Shown one piece after another: positions 4,694-5,473 of a DNA stretch of 5,473 nucleotides. The notes beneath the pieces were generated by a model. It was not told the DNA's origin. It ran no database searches and was given only the letters and a program-made list of their open reading frames with translations. The stretch comes from Ruminococcus sp. Its GTDB lineage: Bacteria > Bacillota > Clostridia > Oscillospirales > Ruminococcaceae. Made by a program: the position numbers and the translations under genes. Within the stretch, counting starts at the first letter, position 1; the number at the start of each line of letters is the position of its first letter. The DNA is taken from NCBI GenBank assembly GCA_003488415.1, contig DNLQ01000005.1:1-5473 (forward strand), read 5' to 3'.

Positions 4694-5041
4694 ATGTCAG
4701 TAAAACGAGGAGAGATATACTATGCCGACCTGAGCCCGGTGGTAGGTTCTGAGCAGGGCGGGGTAAGACCGGTACTTATCGTGCAGAACGACGTGGGCAA
4801 CCGACACAGCCCCACAGTGATCGCAGCCGCTATCACGAGCCAGAAGGACAAGAATCCCCTGCCTACGCACATAGAAGTCCGGGCGGACACCTGCGGACTG
4901 TCACGGGACAGTATAGTCCTGCTTGAACAGATACGCACCATAGACAAGCGCCGCCTTAAAGACAAAATGGGAGAGCTTGACCTGAGTGCCATGGACAAGG
5001 TGAATACTGCCCTTTCCATCAGCTTCGGACTGGAGCTGTGA
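4694..5041 (+). CDS. mazF: MazF/PemK-family endoribonuclease toxin (EndoA-like)
   Basis: A 115-residue cytoplasmic toxin that cuts single-stranded RNA at short specific sites; the Bacillus subtilis homologue EndoA (NdoA, 116 aa) cuts within UACAU. The family signature is complete: KRGEIYYADLSPVVGSEQGG at residues 4-23, RPVLIVQND (25-33) and the LLEQIRTIDK block in the C-terminal third. Arg25 and Thr48, the EndoA catalytic residues, are both present, so the enzyme looks active. AGGAGA (4681-4686, 7 nt spacing) sets the start. Firmicute EndoA is normally preceded by a ribbon-helix-helix antitoxin gene (ndoAI), usually near alr; here the upstream 230 bp hold no such ORF. The toxin is therefore an orphan in this window, and either an unlinked antitoxin or RNA-level control must be considered. 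It has its own promoter and terminator. Confidence 0.95.
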   Translation: MSVKRGEIYYADLSPVVGSEQGGVRPVLIVQNDVGNRHSPTVIAAAITSQKDKNPLPTHIEVRADTCGLSRDSIVLLEQIRTIDKRRLKDKMGELDLSAMDKVNTALSISFGLEL

Positions 5042-5058
5042 TAAAAGTATCCGTAAAT

Positions 5059-5083
5059 GGGAGCCTTGCAGGGCTCCCTTTTT
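5059..5083 (+). terminator. Intrinsic terminator of mazF
   Basis: GGGAGCC (5059-5065) pairs with GGCTCCC (5072-5078) around a 6-nt loop, followed by five T (5079-5083). It starts 17 nt after the mazF stop and separates mazF from purB. Confidence 0.9.
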
Positions 5084-5133
5084 GCCGTGAATGATACCGC
5101 CGGAGCAATTCACCTGAGCAGCAGGGGAACTTA

Positions 5134-5163
5134 TTGACAAACAGTCCTGTATGGTGATATAAT
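5134..5163 (+). promoter_or_regulatory. Sigma-A promoter of purB
   Basis: Consensus TTGACA (5134-5139) and TATAAT (5158-5163) with an 18-bp spacer and an extended -10 TG (5155-5156). The start would be near 5170. The leader of about 44 nt carries a small hairpin (TGCGC 5180-5184, GCGCA 5189-5193) just before the ribosome site. It is too short for a purine riboswitch, and I see no PurR box. Confidence 0.75.
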
Positions 5164-5213
5164 ATATAATGTAAAAATGTGCGCTGCGGCGCAGGATAAA
5201 GGAGATTTTTAAC

Positions 5214-5473
5214 ATGAGCGGAAACTACAGCAGCTACGAAAGCCCCTTCTGCACACGATATGCAAGCGAGGAGATGCAGTACATATTCTCTGCCGATAAG
5301 AAATTCACCACCTGGAGAAAGCTCTGGGTAGCACTGGCAAGGGCAGAAATGAAGCTCGGACTTCCCGTGACTCAGGCACAGGTGGATCAGCTCGAAGCCC
5401 ACATCAATGACATTGACTACGACATGGCGGCAGAGCGTGAGAAGAAGGTGCGCCATGACGTTATGGCTCATGT
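5214..5473 (+). CDS. purB: Adenylosuccinate lyase, N-terminal part, cut by the window end
   Basis: The first 86 codons of PurB, which continues past the right edge. The enzyme removes fumarate from SAICAR and from adenylosuccinate, two steps of de novo purine and AMP synthesis in the cytosol. The visible part has the clostridial-type start (YESPFCTRYASEEMQYIFS), the helix with TWRKLWVALARAEMKLGL, and near the edge the conserved block AEREKKVRHDVMAHV (residues 72-86). Its RHDV His corresponds to the substrate-site His68 of B. subtilis PurB. The fumarase-superfamily signature with the catalytic Ser loop lies beyond the window. AAAGGAG (5198-5204, 9 nt spacing) fixes the ATG. It has its own consensus promoter and is separated from mazF by a terminator. 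No frameshift is seen; completeness cannot be judged. Confidence 0.93.
   Translation, partial: MSGNYSSYESPFCTRYASEEMQYIFSADKKFTTWRKLWVALARAEMKLGLPVTQAQVDQLEAHINDIDYDMAAEREKKVRHDVMAH

Noticed and set aside
5019..5471. 150-codon minus-strand ORF opposite purB
   Set aside because: It is the shadow of the purB reading frame and also crosses the mazF terminator and the purB promoter. The plus-strand translation matches adenylosuccinate lyase.

Overview
This window looks like chromosome of a cellulosome- or dockerin-encoding Ruminococcus-type Firmicute (Oscillospiraceae). The support is a secreted protein ending in a dockerin-like calcium loop, a Bacillus EndoA-like MazF, a clostridial-type PurB start, GGAGG-type ribosome sites, near-consensus sigma-A promoters and AT-rich intergenic DNA. 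The species is an inference.

Layout. 1-231: a divergent promoter region; one promoter leaves the left edge and the other drives a lipoprotein gene. 232-1224 (+): Thr/Glu-rich lipoprotein. 1236-1304: two terminators serving the convergent lipoprotein and dockerin genes. 1327-2250 (-): secreted dockerin-like protein with a promoter about 150 nt upstream. 2251-2826: a 576-nt gap without a convincing protein gene. It contains AT-rich DNA, an inverted repeat over a weak promoter, and a predicted short structured RNA (+, about 2679-2807) with its own promoter and terminator. 2827-4176 (-): zinc-ribbon protein with four membrane segments, behind a perfect TTGACA-N17-TATAAT promoter. 4177-4693: a 517-nt gap holding a second predicted structured RNA (-, about 4460-4292) with an extended -10 promoter, a strong hairpin and a U7 terminator, plus the mazF promoter. 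4694-5041 (+): mazF with no visible antitoxin gene upstream, then a terminator. 5214-5473 (+): the first 86 codons of purB, cut by the window end.

Each gene appears to be its own transcription unit, so there is no multi-gene operon here. The most interesting part is the divergent pair of the predicted minus-strand RNA and the orphan mazF. An internal loop of that RNA is perfectly complementary over 9 nt to the mazF Shine-Dalgarno region, with further broken complementarity over the start codon and codons 3-5. The same similarity, read on the plus strand, makes 4380-4412 look like a decayed copy of the mazF start. Antisense control of mazF, a decayed duplication, and chance SD similarity all remain possible.

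The second main observation is the predicted plus-strand RNA at 2679-2807. Its likely transcription start coincides with the base of a long interrupted stem, and the RNA ends at a terminator it shares with the convergent zinc-ribbon gene. All functional statements rest on reading the sequence and on knowledge of families; no database search was made.
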